Assembly (NCBI RefSeq): GCF_004681975.1
Contig: NZ_SMLK01000007.1
Coordinates: 140,543 to 204,542 of the forward strand
Direction of reading: 5' to 3'
DNA from: Ramlibacter humi
Lineage (GTDB): Bacteria; Pseudomonadota; Gammaproteobacteria; Burkholderiales; Burkholderiaceae_C
DNA: 64,000 nucleotides
The notes under the pieces were generated by a model. It was not told the origin of the DNA. It was given only the letters and a program-made list of their open reading frames with translations, and made no database searches. The position numbers and the translations under genes are program-made. This document shows positions 7,733-16,497 of the stretch, one piece after another (within the stretch, counting starts at the first letter, position 1; each line of letters begins with the position of its first letter).

Positions 7733-10347
7733 GGGGCGAGCTGGCGGCGCAGGATGGACGGAATGACGCCACCATACCGCAGGAGCCCGGCCTCCAGCTG
7801 CGTTTCCACCGCCGCGGTGGCTTCGAACACCGTCTCCGCCCCGCCCTTTCGCAACAGCCGCACGCGGATCGCGGCCCGCGGCGCGATGGCTTCGGCCGGC
7901 GCGTCGACGTGCCAGCGATCGCCGGCTTCCAGGCCCAGCGTGTCGGGATGCAGGCCCGGTGGGAACAGCAGCGGCAGGATGCCCATGCCGATCAGGTTGG
8001 AGCGGTGGATGCGCTCGAAACCCGCCGCCAGCACGGCGCGGATGCCCAGCAGCCGCTGGCCCTTCGCGGCCCAGTCGCGCGACGACCCCATGCCGTAACG
8101 CTCGCCCGCGACCAGCACGACGGACTCGCCCGCGTCGCGGTAGCGGCGCGCCGCTTCCCACACCGGCATCACTTCGCCGCTGGGCACGTGCAGCGTGTGC
8201 GCCACCGGCGCGCCGGGCGCCAGCCGGTTGCGCAGCGTCTTGCTGTGGAAGGCCGCGCGCAGCATCACCTCCCAGTTGCCGCGCCGCGACGCGAACACGT
8301 TCAGGTCGTCGCGCTTTTCGCCGCGCGCCACCAGGTGGTCGGCCACCAGGCTGTCGGGCGGGATGGCGCTGGCGGGCGAGATGTGGTCGGTGGTCACGTC
8401 GTCGCCCAGCACCAGCAGCGGCCACGCGGTGTACTCGCCGAGCAGGCTGCCTTCGGTTGCCGCGGCGAACGGCGGACGGCGCAGTGCCGTCGACTTCGGG
8501 TCCCACGGAAACAGCGGTGACGCGGGCGCGTCGAGTTGATGCCACAGCGGGTTGGCCGCGGCGACGGCGAAGCGTGCCGCGAAGTCCGCAGGCTGCACCG
8601 CGTCGCGCAGGATGGCCTGCACTTCCTCGCGCGTGGGCCACAGTTCGGGCAGGAACACCGGACGGCCTTCGGGTGTGTGCGCCACCGGCTGCGCGCGCAG
8701 GTCAACCTGCGCATCGCCGGCGAGCGCGAACGCGATCACCAGCGGCGGCGACATGATGAAACTGAGCTCCAGGTCCGGGTGCACGCGGCCGGGAAAATTG
8801 CGGTTGCCGGAGAGCACCGCCACGCCCTGGCACTCGCCGCGCGCTTGCGCGTCGCGCACCTGCGGCGGCAACGGCCCGGGGTTGCCGATGCACGTCGCGC
8901 AGCCATGGCCCACGATGTCGAAGCCGACGGCGGACAGGTCCTCGAGCAATCCCGCACGCGCCAGGTACGCGGCGGCTGCGGGCGAGCCGGGGGACAGCGA
9001 GGTCTTCACCCACGCGGCAGGCTTCAGTCCCAGCGCGCGCGCGCGCCGCGCGACCAGGCCCGCGGCGACGAGCAGGCCCGGATCGGAGGTGTTGGTGCAG
9101 CTGGTGATCGCCGCGATCGCAACCGGATGCTCCGGCAGATCGCTTCGCACCACCGGCTCGAACGCTTCGCCGCGCAGCACTTCGGCCGCTTCGCTGAAAT
9201 GGCGCAGGTCCTGCGGCCGGCGCGGCCCCGCGATGTGCAGGCCGATGGCAGACAGGTCGATCTCGATGCTGCGCGTGCAGCGCGGCACGGCATCCGGCTC
9301 GAACCACAGCAGGTTGCGGCGGCAATAGGCTTCGACGAGAGCGATGGCCCTGTCGCTGCGTCCAGTGCGGCGCAGGTAAGCCAGCGTCTCGCCGTCCACA
9401 GGGAAGAACCCGATCGTCGCGCCGTACTCCGGCGCCATGTTGGCGACCACGCTGCGCTCGTCCGCGCGAAGCGTCGACACGCCGGGCCCGAAGAATTCGA
9501 CGAACGCGCCGGTCACGTCCAGCGCGCGCAGCCGCTGCGTGACGGTCAGCGCAAGGTCGGTCGCCGTGACACCAGGCGCGAGAGCGCCGGTCAGGCGCAC
9601 ACCCACGACGTCCGGGATCCGCAGCATGGTCGGCATGCCGAACATCACGGTCTGCGCTTCCAGCCCGCCGACGCCCCAGCCGAGCACGCCGATGCCGTTG
9701 ACCATGGGCGTGTGGCTGTCGGTGCCGATGAGCGTGTCGGGCACGGCCCAGGCCTCGCCCTCGCGCTCTTCGACGGTGACCACCGTCGCCAGCTGCTCGA
9801 GGTTGATGGTGTGCATGATCCCGGTGCCCGGCGCGTGCACGCGCACGCCGCGCAGGCTGGCCGCGGCCCAGCGCAGGAAGCGGTAGCGCTCCGCATTGCG
9901 GCGGATCTCGTGCGCCATGTTCAGCGCGGGCGCGTCGGGCCGCGCGTACGCCTCCACCGCCAGCGAGTGGTCGACCGACACGTCCACCGGCAGCACCGGG
10001 TTCAGCGAAGTGGGATCGCCGCCCGCCTCGGCCACCGCGTCGCGCATCGCGGCGATGTCCACCAGCGCCGGCGTGCTGGTGGTGTCGTGCATCAGCACGC
10101 GGCCCGGCTGGAAGGCGACTTCCGCTTCGCTGGCGCCGTGATCGGCCCACGCAAGCAAGGCCGCCATCGATGCATCGCGCTCCGCGCCTTGCTGGTGACG
10201 CAGCACGTTCTCCAGCAGCAGGCGCAGCACCACCGGCAGGTGCGCCACGTCCCCTTCCACCGCTCGCAGATCGGCGATGCGCAGCTCGCGGTCACCCGCG
10301 CGCAACCAGCCCGGCCTTTCGGCCCCGTGTTCATCCATGCTTGCCAT
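7726..10347 (-). CDS. acnA: Aconitate hydratase (AcnA-type)
   Basis: An 873-residue protein of AcnA length. The three [4Fe-4S] cysteines are C417 (TSCTNTSDP) and C483/C486 (GHGCATCIGN). Other signatures are GTDSHTPMVNGIG near residue 208 and the swivel-domain ERYGMGSSRDWAAKG and FERIHRSNLIGMG motifs. It interconverts citrate and isocitrate, or a related tricarboxylate. Its operon with a GntR regulator and a binding protein, opposite a TctC gene, suggests an inducible accessory aconitase for an imported tricarboxylate rather than the housekeeping copy. ATG 10347 is used; ATG 10338 is an alternative, and neither has a clear ribosome-binding site. Confidence 0.92.
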   Translation of the reverse strand: MASMDEHGAERPGWLRAGDRELRIADLRAVEGDVAHLPVVLRLLLENVLRHQQGAERDASMAALLAWADHGASEAEVAFQPGRVLMHDTTSTPALVDIAAMRDAVAEAGGDPTSLNPVLPVDVSVDHSLAVEAYARPDAPALNMAHEIRRNAERYRFLRWAAASLRGVRVHAPGTGIMHTINLEQLATVVTVEEREGEAWAVPDTLIGTDSHTPMVNGIGVLGWGVGGLEAQTVMFGMPTMLRIPDVVGVRLTGALAPGVTATDLALTVTQRLRALDVTGAFVEFFGPGVSTLRADERSVVANMAPEYGATIGFFPVDGETLAYLRRTGRSDRAIALVEAYCRRNLLWFEPDAVPRCTRSIEIDLSAIGLHIAGPRRPQDLRHFSEAAEVLRGEAFEPVVRSDLPEHPVAIAAITSCTNTSDPGLLVAAGLVARRARALGLKPAAWVKTSLSPGSPAAAAYLARAGLLEDLSAVGFDIVGHGCATCIGNPGPLPPQVRDAQARGECQGVAVLSGNRNFPGRVHPDLELSFIMSPPLVIAFALAGDAQVDLRAQPVAHTPEGRPVFLPELWPTREEVQAILRDAVQPADFAARFAVAAANPLWHQLDAPASPLFPWDPKSTALRRPPFAAATEGSLLGEYTAWPLLVLGDDVTTDHISPASAIPPDSLVADHLVARGEKRDDLNVFASRRGNWEVMLRAAFHSKTLRNRLAPGAPVAHTLHVPSGEVMPVWEAARRYRDAGESVVLVAGERYGMGSSRDWAAKGQRLLGIRAVLAAGFERIHRSNLIGMGILPLLFPPGLHPDTLGLEAGDRWHVDAPAEAIAPRAAIRVRLLRKGGAETVFEATAAVETQLEAGLLRYGGVIPSILRRQLAPC

Positions 10348-10348
10348 T

Positions 10349-10374
10349 TTGCATTTTTAAGCGCTAATATGCAA
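10349..10374. promoter_or_regulatory. Imperfect inverted repeat in acnA/tctC divergent promoter region
   Basis: TTGCAT (10349-10354) and ATGCAA (10369-10374) flank an AT-rich 14-bp spacer containing AAGCGCTAAT, just upstream of acnA and 45 bp before the tctC start. This AT-rich patch contrasts with the GC-rich surroundings and probably holds the overlapping divergent promoters. It is a plausible site for the operon-encoded GntR protein. Confidence 0.35.
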
Positions 10375-10418
10375 TTCTCAAACCCAGACTCCCGCCAACG
10401 ATCAAGGAGACCACCCGC

Positions 10419-11384
10419 ATGCAACGCAGAACCTTCGTCCAGCTCGGCGCCGCCGCGCTCACCCCGCTCGCCGCCTTCGCGCAGGACTACCCGGCCAAGC
10501 CGGTGACCGTGGTCGTGTCGTTCTCCGCCGGCGGCAACAACGACATCCGCGCGCGCCAGCTGGGGCAGGAAGTCTCGAAGCTGATCGGCCAGTCCATCAT
10601 CGTGGACAACAAGCCGGGCGCCAGCGGCAACATCGGGCACGACTTCGTGGCACGCGCCGCCGCCGACGGCTACACGCTGGGCATCGGCGCCATGGGCCCG
10701 CTGGCGGTGAACCCGTCGATCTACCCGAAGATGAACTTCGATCCGCAGAAGGACTTCACGCCCATCGTGCTGATCGAGAAGGCGCCGCTGGTGCTGGTCA
10801 CGCGCGTGGACAAGCCGTACAAGAGCCTGGCCGACGTGATCGCCGCCGCGAAGGCCAAGCCGGGTTCGCTGAGCATCGGCAACGCCGGCACCGGCGGCGC
10901 GCACCACCTGAGCGCCGAGCTGTTCAAGCAGCAGGCCGGCGTCTTCGCCCTCTCCGTGCCGTACAAGGGTGGCGGCCCCGCGTCCAATGCGCTGCTGTCC
11001 GGCGAGGTCGACATGATGTTCGAGCAGACCTACGCCGCCCTGCCCTCCATCCAGGCCGGCAAGACGCGCCCGCTGGCGGTCACCAGCGAGAAGCGGCTGC
11101 CTTCGCTGCCCGGCGTGCCGACGATGGCGGAGCTGGGTTACCCCAAGGCCACGGTGTCCAACTGGCTGGGCCTCGTCGGGCCCAAGGGCATGTCACCCGC
11201 GACCGTGAAGAAGCTGAACGAAGCCTTCAACAAGGTGCTGGCCATGCCGGACATCAAGGCCAAGATCGCCGGTCCCGGCAACGAGATCGGCGGCGGCACG
11301 CCCGAGGAGTTCGCCGCCTTCATCGCGGCCGAGAACCGCAAGTGGGCCGACGTGGTGAAGACGGCCCACATCCGCATGGAGTGA
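10419..11384 (+). CDS. Tripartite tricarboxylate transporter binding protein (Bug/TctC family)
   Basis: A 321-residue secreted protein with signal peptide MQRRTFVQLGAAALTPLAAFAQ and a good AAGGAG ribosome-binding site. Family landmarks are YPAKPVTVVVSFSAGGNNDIRARQ, the VDNKPGASGNIG loop, ADGYTLGIG, and the C-terminal GGGTPEEFAAFIAAENRKWADVV. Bug proteins bind carboxylates in the periplasm; most are orphans without TctAB genes, as here. It is divergent from acnA, so its ligand may be citrate-like. It ends 2 bp before the convergent stop of another Bug gene. Confidence 0.93.
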   Translation: MQRRTFVQLGAAALTPLAAFAQDYPAKPVTVVVSFSAGGNNDIRARQLGQEVSKLIGQSIIVDNKPGASGNIGHDFVARAAADGYTLGIGAMGPLAVNPSIYPKMNFDPQKDFTPIVLIEKAPLVLVTRVDKPYKSLADVIAAAKAKPGSLSIGNAGTGGAHHLSAELFKQQAGVFALSVPYKGGGPASNALLSGEVDMMFEQTYAALPSIQAGKTRPLAVTSEKRLPSLPGVPTMAELGYPKATVSNWLGLVGPKGMSPATVKKLNEAFNKVLAMPDIKAKIAGPGNEIGGGTPEEFAAFIAAENRKWADVVKTAHIRME

Positions 11385-11385
11385 A

Positions 11386-12381
11386 CTATTCGGGCTTGAT
11401 GCCCTTGTCCCTGATCAGGGCCGACCAGCGCTTCGTCTCGCTGCCCACCAGCGCGGCGAAGTCTTCCGGCGTGCCGCCACCCACCACGTTGCCCGGCGTG
11501 GTGATGCGCTGCGAGATGTCCGGGTCCTGCAGCGCGCGGTTGATCGCCTGGTTCAGCTTGTCGATGACGGGCCTGGGCGTGCCTTTGGGCGCGACGATGC
11601 CGAACCAGTTGGAGATCTCCATGTCGCGGATGCCCAGCTCGGCGAAGGTGGGCACGTCGGGCAGCGAAGGCAGGCGCTTCTCGTGCGCCACCGCCAGCGC
11701 GCGCATCTTCGCGGGCGACGACTTCAGGTACGGCATCACCGAAGGCAGCATCTCGAACATGTAGTCCACCTGCCCGGCCAGCAGGTCGTTGGCGGCCTGG
11801 CTGCCGCCGCGGTACGGGATATGGGTGGACGAAGTGCCCGTCACCGACTTGAACATCTCGCCGGCCAGGTGGAAGGCGCCGCCGGAACCGGCGGACGCGT
11901 AGCTCATCTGGCCGGGCCTGGCCTTCAGGGCGGCCATCAGTTCGGGCAACGTCTTGTGCGGCGACTTGTCCGCGTTCACCACCAGCACCAGCGGGCCGCG
12001 CTCCAGCAAGGCCACCGGCATCAGGTCGATGGCCGGATCGAACGGCGTGGCCTGGGGCAGCAGCGTGCGGTTCACCGTCAGCGGCGCGAGGTTGCCCACG
12101 CCGATGGTGTAGCCGTCAGGCGCCGCCTTGGCGATGGCGGCGGTGCCGATGTTGCCGTTGCCGCCCGGCTTGTTGTCCACCACCACCGATTGCCCCAGGT
12201 ACGCCGCGATCTTCTGCCCCACCTGGCGCGCCCGCACGTCGGAGCTGCCGCCGGCGGCATAGGGAACGATCAGCGTGATGGGCTTGCCGGGGTAACTGGC
12301 GGGTGTTTGCGCCCACGCGCCGAAAGATGCGGCGAGCAGGACGGCGCACGCGGCGCGGCGTAGGAAAGCGGGTGGGTGCAT
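11386..12381 (-). CDS. Tripartite tricarboxylate transporter binding protein (Bug/TctC family)
   Basis: A 331-residue secreted protein with signal peptide MHPPAFLRRAACAVLLAASFGAWAQ. It shows YPGKPITLIVPYAAGGSSDVRARQ, VDNKPGGNGNIGTAAIAKAAPDGYTIG and GGGTPEDFAALVGSETKRWSALI, the Bug-family pattern. It is divergent from the LeuB-like/OtnK/OtnC cluster and shares a 144-bp regulatory region with it, so it may bring in the sugar acid that cluster degrades. No TctA or TctB membrane gene is present in the window, so the transport partner must be elsewhere. Confidence 0.93.
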   Translation of the reverse strand: MHPPAFLRRAACAVLLAASFGAWAQTPASYPGKPITLIVPYAAGGSSDVRARQVGQKIAAYLGQSVVVDNKPGGNGNIGTAAIAKAAPDGYTIGVGNLAPLTVNRTLLPQATPFDPAIDLMPVALLERGPLVLVVNADKSPHKTLPELMAALKARPGQMSYASAGSGGAFHLAGEMFKSVTGTSSTHIPYRGGSQAANDLLAGQVDYMFEMLPSVMPYLKSSPAKMRALAVAHEKRLPSLPDVPTFAELGIRDMEISNWFGIVAPKGTPRPVIDKLNQAINRALQDPDISQRITTPGNVVGGGTPEDFAALVGSETKRWSALIRDKGIKPE

Positions 12382-12525
12382 GTCGGCCTCCGGTCAGGAA
12401 CGATGCCGTAAAATGTACCCAATGCTTATCCGATACAATCTTGGGACTGACCCCTAGAACGATCCTCCTCCATCCGCCGGGCCGCAGAGCTGCCTTGGTA
12501 CATGTCACCTGAACCGGAGATTCTC
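12382..12525. promoter_or_regulatory. Divergent promoter region with paired TTGG(G)TACAT sites
   Basis: The sequence ATGTACCCAA (12413-12422) and the oppositely oriented TTGGTACATGT (12495-12505) look like two copies of one regulator site, about 80 bp apart. The second sits within the near-palindrome TGGTACATGTCACC. TACAAT at 12434-12439 is a possible -10 element for the rightward operon. GntR proteins often bind GT-N-AC palindromes of this type, and a GntR gene ends the rightward operon. Confidence 0.4.
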
Positions 12526-13599
12526 ATGAAGTTCATCGTCCTGCCGTGCGACGGCATCGGCCCCGAAATCGTTGGCGCGTCCGTGCGCGTGCTGGAAGCG
12601 GCGGACCGCCGCTTCGGCCTGGGCGTGAAACTCGACTACGAGAAGGTGGGCTTCGACAGCCTGCGCGAGTTCGGCACCACGCTGCGCGACGAGGTGCTGC
12701 AGCGCGCCCGCACTTGCGACGGCATCATCCTGGGCACGCAGTCGCATGCCGACTACCCGGTGCCGGAGAAGGGCGGCCGCAACGTGTCGGCGGGCTTCCG
12801 CGTCGGCCTGGACCTGTACGCCAACGTGCGCCCCGCCCGCACCCGCCCCTTCCTGGAATCGAACATGAAGCCGGGCCGCAGCATGGACCTGGTGATCATG
12901 CGCGAGGCCACCGAAGGCTTCTACCCCGACCGCAACATGACGCGCGGCTGGGGCGAGGTGATGCCCAGCCCCGACATGGCGCTGTCCACCCGCAAGATCA
13001 CGCGGCATTGCAGCGAACGCATCGCGCGCCGCGCGTTCGAACTGGCGATGACCCGCCGCAAGAAAGTCACGGCCATCCACAAGGCCAACAGCTTCCACAT
13101 GACCGACGGCCTGTTCCTGGAAGCCGTGCGCCACGTGGCGAAAGACTTCCCCGAGGTGAAACTGGACGACCTGCTGGTGGACGCTTCCACCGCGCACCTG
13201 GTGCGCGAGCCCGAGCGCTTCGACGTGCTGGTGGCCACCAACTTCTACGGCGACATCCTGTCGGACCTGGCGAGCGAACTGTCCGGCAGCCTGGGACTGG
13301 CCGGCTCCGTGATGGCCAGCGACGACCTGTGCTGCGCGCAGGCGCAGCACGGCTCCGCGCCCGGCATCGCCGGCCAGGACATCGCCAACCCGGTGTCCAT
13401 GATCCTGTCGGTGGCGATGATGGTCCGCTGGGTGGGCGACAAGCGCGGCCATGATGGCCTGCGCAAGGCCGGTGACGCGATGACCGCCGCGGTGGACCGC
13501 GTGCTGGAGAACCCGGCCACCCGCACCCGCGACATCGGTGGCACCATCGGCTGCGAAGCCTTCGGCCAGGCCGTCGCCCGCGCCGTCGAAGCCGCCTGA
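12526..13599 (+). CDS. Isocitrate/isopropylmalate dehydrogenase-family oxidoreductase
   Basis: A 357-residue LeuB/TtuC-type beta-decarboxylating dehydrogenase. Seen: N-terminal CDGIGPEIV, substrate arginines in NVRPAR and MREATEGFY (Y133), catalytic lysine K186 in HKANSF, metal aspartates D219 (VDAST), D243 and D247 (NFYGDILSDLASEL). ATG 12526 follows a CGGAGATT ribosome-binding site; an upstream ATG at 12502 is less likely. Known relatives act on isopropylmalate, tartrate, D-malate or isocitrate. Followed 8 bp later by an OtnK kinase gene, it probably oxidises a hydroxy acid such as a tetronate or tartrate; the exact substrate is unknown. Confidence 0.88.
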   Translation: MKFIVLPCDGIGPEIVGASVRVLEAADRRFGLGVKLDYEKVGFDSLREFGTTLRDEVLQRARTCDGIILGTQSHADYPVPEKGGRNVSAGFRVGLDLYANVRPARTRPFLESNMKPGRSMDLVIMREATEGFYPDRNMTRGWGEVMPSPDMALSTRKITRHCSERIARRAFELAMTRRKKVTAIHKANSFHMTDGLFLEAVRHVAKDFPEVKLDDLLVDASTAHLVREPERFDVLVATNFYGDILSDLASELSGSLGLAGSVMASDDLCCAQAQHGSAPGIAGQDIANPVSMILSVAMMVRWVGDKRGHDGLRKAGDAMTAAVDRVLENPATRTRDIGGTIGCEAFGQAVARAVEAA

Positions 13600-13607
13600 C
13601 ACGCCGC

Positions 13608-14879
13608 ATGCCCACCACCCCGCTCCTGCTCGGCTGCATCGCCGACGACTTCACCGGGGCCACCGACCTGGCCAACAACCTGGTGCGCGCCGGCATGCGC
13701 GTCGTGCAGGCCATCGGCGTGCCCGAAGAGCCGGTGCGGAGCGCCGACGCGGTGGTGGTCGCGCTGAAGTCGCGCACCATCCCCGCGGCCGAAGCGGTGG
13801 CGCAATCGCTGGCCGCGCTGCGCTGGCTGCAGGGCCAGGGCTGCGGGCAGTTCTACTTCAAGGTCTGCTCCACCTTCGACTCCACGCCCAAGGGCAACAT
13901 CGGGCCGGTGGCCGAAGCCCTGCTGCAGGCGCTGGGCGCGGACTTCTGCTGCGTGACGCCGGCCTTCCCAGAGAACGGCCGCACCGTCTACAAGGGCCAC
14001 CTGTTCGTCGGCGACGTTCTGCTCAGCGATTCGGGCATACGCCACCACCCGCTGACGCCGATGACCGACGCCAGCCTGGTGCGCGTGATGCAGGCGCAGT
14101 CGCAAGGCCGCGTGGGGCTCATCGAGCACGCGCAGGTGGCGGCGGGCGAGCAGGCGATCTGCGCGCGCATCGCGGCGCTGCGGGCAGAGGGCGCGCGCTT
14201 CGCCATCGTCGATGCCATCGACAACCGCGACCTGCTCGCGCTGGGCCGCGCGCTGCGCGACGCGCCGCTGGTGGTGGCGGGGTCCGGCGTTGCCATCGGA
14301 CTGCCACAGAACCATGGGCTGCAGCCTTCCGCCCAGGCGGCCGAACTGCCGCGTGCGCAAGGGACGCGCGCCGTGGTGTCGGGCAGCTGCTCGGTCGCCA
14401 CCAACCAGCAGGTGAAGGAATTCCTCGCGGCCGGCCGCCCCGCGCTCGCGGTCGATCCTCTGCGCATCGCGGCGGGCCACGACATCGTCACCGAGGCGCT
14501 CGCATGGGCCGATGGCAAGCTCGGCGAGCAGCCTGTGCTCGTGTATTCCAGCGCGCCGCCGGAAGTGGTGCGCGACATCCAGCAATCGCTCGGCGCTTCG
14601 AAGGCCGGCGACATGGTGGAGCAGGCGCTGGCGGCCATCGCTCGCGGGCTGGTGGAACGTGGCGTGCGTCAGCTGGTGGTGGCCGGCGGCGAGACTTCGG
14701 GCGCGGTGGTGCAAGCGCTGGGCATCCGGCAGATGCGCATCGGCCCGCAGATTGATCCCGGCGTGCCGTGGTGCTTCGCCGACGCGCCCGCGTGCGGCGC
14801 GCAGGTTCACCTGGCGCTGAAATCGGGTAACTTCGGCACGCACGATTTCTTCACCAAAGCCTTCCAGCGACTGCCATGA
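13608..14879 (+). CDS. otnK: Four-carbon acid sugar kinase (OtnK family)
   Basis: A 423-residue protein with the N-terminal substrate-domain motif CIADDFTGATDLANNLVRAG and the C-terminal nucleotide-binding domain motif VVAGGETSGAVVQALGI. Characterised OtnK enzymes phosphorylate 3-oxo-tetronates at O4, giving the substrate of the OtnC decarboxylase. Length and both domains look complete, including FKVCSTFDSTPKGNIGPV. The stop overlaps the start of the OtnC-like gene (ATGA). The usual DenD/LtnD dehydrogenase of these clusters is absent; the LeuB-like gene upstream may replace it. Confidence 0.9.
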   Translation: MPTTPLLLGCIADDFTGATDLANNLVRAGMRVVQAIGVPEEPVRSADAVVVALKSRTIPAAEAVAQSLAALRWLQGQGCGQFYFKVCSTFDSTPKGNIGPVAEALLQALGADFCCVTPAFPENGRTVYKGHLFVGDVLLSDSGIRHHPLTPMTDASLVRVMQAQSQGRVGLIEHAQVAAGEQAICARIAALRAEGARFAIVDAIDNRDLLALGRALRDAPLVVAGSGVAIGLPQNHGLQPSAQAAELPRAQGTRAVVSGSCSVATNQQVKEFLAAGRPALAVDPLRIAAGHDIVTEALAWADGKLGEQPVLVYSSAPPEVVRDIQQSLGASKAGDMVEQALAAIARGLVERGVRQLVVAGGETSGAVVQALGIRQMRIGPQIDPGVPWCFADAPACGAQVHLALKSGNFGTHDFFTKAFQRLP

Positions 14880-15529
14880 ACGAGGAACAAGCGCGCCACG
14901 AGATCTGCCGCGTCGGCCGCAGCCTGTTCGAGCGCGGCTATGTGCATGCGACGGCCGGGAACATCAGCGTGCGGCTGGACGACGGCTTCCTCATCACGCC
15001 CACCGATGCCTGCCTGGGCTTCCTGGATCCCGCGGCGCTGGCCAAGGTGGACGGCAGCGGACAGCAGATCAGCGGCGATCGCGCCAGCAAGACGCTCACG
15101 CTGCACCGGCGCATCTACGCGGCGGCCGGCGACGCGGCGCGCTGCGTCATCCACACCCACAGCACGCATTGCGTGGCGCTGACGCTGGAAGGCGCCGGCC
15201 CCGAGCTGCTGCCGCCGGTGACGCCGTATTTCGTGATGAAGGTCGGGCACGTGCCCGTCATCCCCTATCACCGTCCCGGCGATCCCGCCGTGGGCGATCT
15301 CGTCGCGGCGGAGATCCAGCGGCGCCAGGCGAGCGGCACGCCCATCCGCGCGGTGATGCTCGACCGCCTGGGCCCCAACGTGTGGCACACGGCGCCCGCG
15401 AACGCGATGGCGGTGCTGGAGGAACTGGAAGAGACCGCCAAGCTGTGGCGCATCACCGGCGGCCGCCCCGCGCCGCTTCACGAGGACGCCATCGCGCAGC
15501 TGCGCGAAGCTTTCGGCGCGTCATGGTGA
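14876..15529 (+). CDS. Class II aldolase/OtnC-like protein with altered active site
   Basis: A 217-residue member of the AraD/FucA class II aldolase fold, closest in layout to OtnC 3-oxo-tetronate-4-phosphate decarboxylase: ATAGNISVRLDDGFLITPT, PYFVMKVGHVPVIPY and ELEETAKLW. The HTH zinc ligands are present (H93, H95). However, the position of the catalytic glutamate in the usual PSKE motif is T73 (ASKT), and the third zinc histidine of the usual NHG motif is L165 (DRLGP). Activity is therefore doubtful or changed. It overlaps otnK by 4 bp and gntR by 7 bp, so it is clearly translated within the operon. Confidence 0.85.
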   Translation: MNEEQARHEICRVGRSLFERGYVHATAGNISVRLDDGFLITPTDACLGFLDPAALAKVDGSGQQISGDRASKTLTLHRRIYAAAGDAARCVIHTHSTHCVALTLEGAGPELLPPVTPYFVMKVGHVPVIPYHRPGDPAVGDLVAAEIQRRQASGTPIRAVMLDRLGPNVWHTAPANAMAVLEELEETAKLWRITGGRPAPLHEDAIAQLREAFGASW

Positions 15530-16467
15530 AACGGGCCGAACCGCCGTCCAACGTCAGCCGGCTGGCGCCCGCGCTGGCGGGCCGCATCGCCGGCATGATC
15601 CGGCGCGAAGGCTTCCCCATCGGCCATCGCCTGACCGAGCAGGCGCTGTGCGACGAACTCGGCGTGTCGCGCTCGCCGGTGCGCAAGGCATTGCAGTACC
15701 TGGCCACCACCGGCGTCGTGCGCTCGGAACCGAACAAGGGCTTCCAGGTCGCCAAGCCCGCGTCGGCGCTGGCTTCCCTCTCGCTGCCGCAGCCTTCGGA
15801 TTCCGACGAAGCCATCTACATGCTGGTCGCCGACGAACGCCTGGCGGCGAAGCTGGGCGACGAGGTGACCGAGAGCGAGCTGATGGACCGCTACGGCACC
15901 ACGCGGCTGCAGGTGCAGCGCGTGTTGAACCGCATGGCGCGCGAAGGCATCGTGGAACGCAAGGCAGGCCGCGGCTGGGCGTTCGAGCCCATGCTGAACA
16001 CGCCCGAGGCTTACCGCGAGAGCTATCGCTTCCGCATGATCATCGAGCCGGCTTCGCTGCTGGAACCCGGCTACGCGGTGGACAAGGCGGAACTGGAGAA
16101 GTGCTACCGCGAGCAGATGGAGCTGCTGGAAGGCGGCCTGGACAAGTGGCCGCGATCGCAGCTGTTCCCGCCGGGCGTGCAGTTGCACGAAGTCATCGTG
16201 GCCGGCGCGCACAACCGGCTGCTGCTGGATTCGCTGCGCAAGGTGAACCAGCTGCGCCGCCTGGTGGAATACCGTGCCAAGCTGGACCGCACCCGCATGC
16301 GCGAGCAGTGCGAGGAACACCTGGTGCTGATCGACCTGGTGCGGCGCGACGAGCGCATGGAAGCGGCGCACTACCTGCGCCAGCACCTGGACGGCGCGCG
16401 CCGGCGCAAGGCCGGGCAGGAAGCCGTGCTGGACGCGGCCACGGCCGCGCGGCGGATCAAGCCTTGA
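15523..16467 (+). CDS. GntR-family regulator with two winged-helix segments
   Basis: A 314-residue paralogue of the regulator at 6833-7732. The first winged helix covers residues about 18-75 (ALCDELGVSRSPVRKALQYLATTGVVRSEPNKGF) and the second residues about 105-155 (VTESELMDRYGTTRLQVQRVLNRMAREGIVERKAGRGWAF). A helical FCD-type ligand domain follows (SYRFRMIIEPASLLEPGY, QLHEVIVAGAHNRLL). The ATG at 15523 lies inside the end of the OtnC-like gene, so it is the last cistron of that operon and the likely regulator of it and of the divergent tctC. Confidence 0.9.
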   Translation: MVKRAEPPSNVSRLAPALAGRIAGMIRREGFPIGHRLTEQALCDELGVSRSPVRKALQYLATTGVVRSEPNKGFQVAKPASALASLSLPQPSDSDEAIYMLVADERLAAKLGDEVTESELMDRYGTTRLQVQRVLNRMAREGIVERKAGRGWAFEPMLNTPEAYRESYRFRMIIEPASLLEPGYAVDKAELEKCYREQMELLEGGLDKWPRSQLFPPGVQLHEVIVAGAHNRLLLDSLRKVNQLRRLVEYRAKLDRTRMREQCEEHLVLIDLVRRDERMEAAHYLRQHLDGARRRKAGQEAVLDAATAARRIKP

Positions 16468-16497
16468 TGTTCGGCCTGTTCATCCGCTGCTCGCCCC

